From Ranitomeya variabilis (Eukaryota > Chordata > Amphibia > Anura > Dendrobatidae): a stretch of DNA of 64,000 bases. The translations under genes were made by a program, and so were the position numbers. Below the pieces are notes generated by a model. That model saw only the letters and a list, made by a program, of their open reading frames with translations, did not search any database and was not told where the DNA came from. Positions 63,914-64,000 of the stretch are shown in pieces (positions within the stretch are counted from its first letter, which is position 1; the number at the start of each line of letters is the position of its first letter). The stretch lies in assembly GCF_051348905.1 (NCBI RefSeq), contig NC_135232.1, positions 832,299,388 through 832,363,387 of the forward strand, in the 5' to 3' direction.

Positions 63914-64000
63914 TGGCCTGGGTTTACGTGCAAAGGACGCACTTCCTACAGGTGACTACTTTTCCTTCTCCTTATGTGGTTCCTGCAGTCACTCGGTGAA

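Overview
The window looks like repeat-dense nuclear DNA from a vertebrate, most likely a frog. The reasons are the Ty3/Gypsy chromoviruses, L2 and CR1 LINEs, an endogenous retrovirus env relic, many short hAT, PIF/Harbinger and piggyBac-type elements, and alanine tRNA genes of vertebrate type. I see no ordinary host protein-coding gene. The host genes I can support are tRNA-Ala genes at the right end.

Layout. 1-1635 is the right part of a piggyBac-type non-autonomous element, and 2687-9331 is a second 6.6-kb one flanked by TTAA. The second holds a 15-bp minisatellite between inverted telomere-like repeats and an array of 391-bp units. 9420-15748 is a solo LTR split by a minus-strand Gypsy element (A, 9892-15685). 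15.9-23.5 kb holds a 135-bp tandem repeat, PIF/Harbinger-type MITEs, a tandemly duplicated env/L2 segment, and a 1.5-kb non-autonomous hAT (20360-21833) with an exact 8-bp target duplication.

From 23.7 to 59.0 kb lies one nest. A minus-strand L2 LINE was split by a plus-strand Gypsy (C, 25712-56573). C was in turn hit by a 13.6-kb hAT transposon in its 5' LTR (26284-39901), by minus-strand Gypsy D in gag (40519-46236), and by plus-strand Gypsy E in the reverse transcriptase region (47594-53353). All four Gypsy elements (A, C, D, E) end in a chromodomain and belong to one lineage. The LTR pairs of D and E look identical by eye, so they are young. Two adjacent MITEs (56620-58111) sit in the far half of the L2.

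The most notable object is the hAT at 26284-39901. It has matched ends, a perfect 8-bp duplication, a TATA/CCAAT promoter, an uninterrupted 1187-codon BED-finger transposase, and about 7 kb of internal tandem arrays plus scrambled relics of a second transposase. It is very large for a hAT.

At the right end, 59656-64000 is a ~791-bp tandem array, each unit carrying a tRNA-Ala(TGC) and a tRNA-Ala(CGC) gene. The third unit is split by a 2.36-kb palindromic Harbinger-type element. Removing it restores the 791-bp period exactly.
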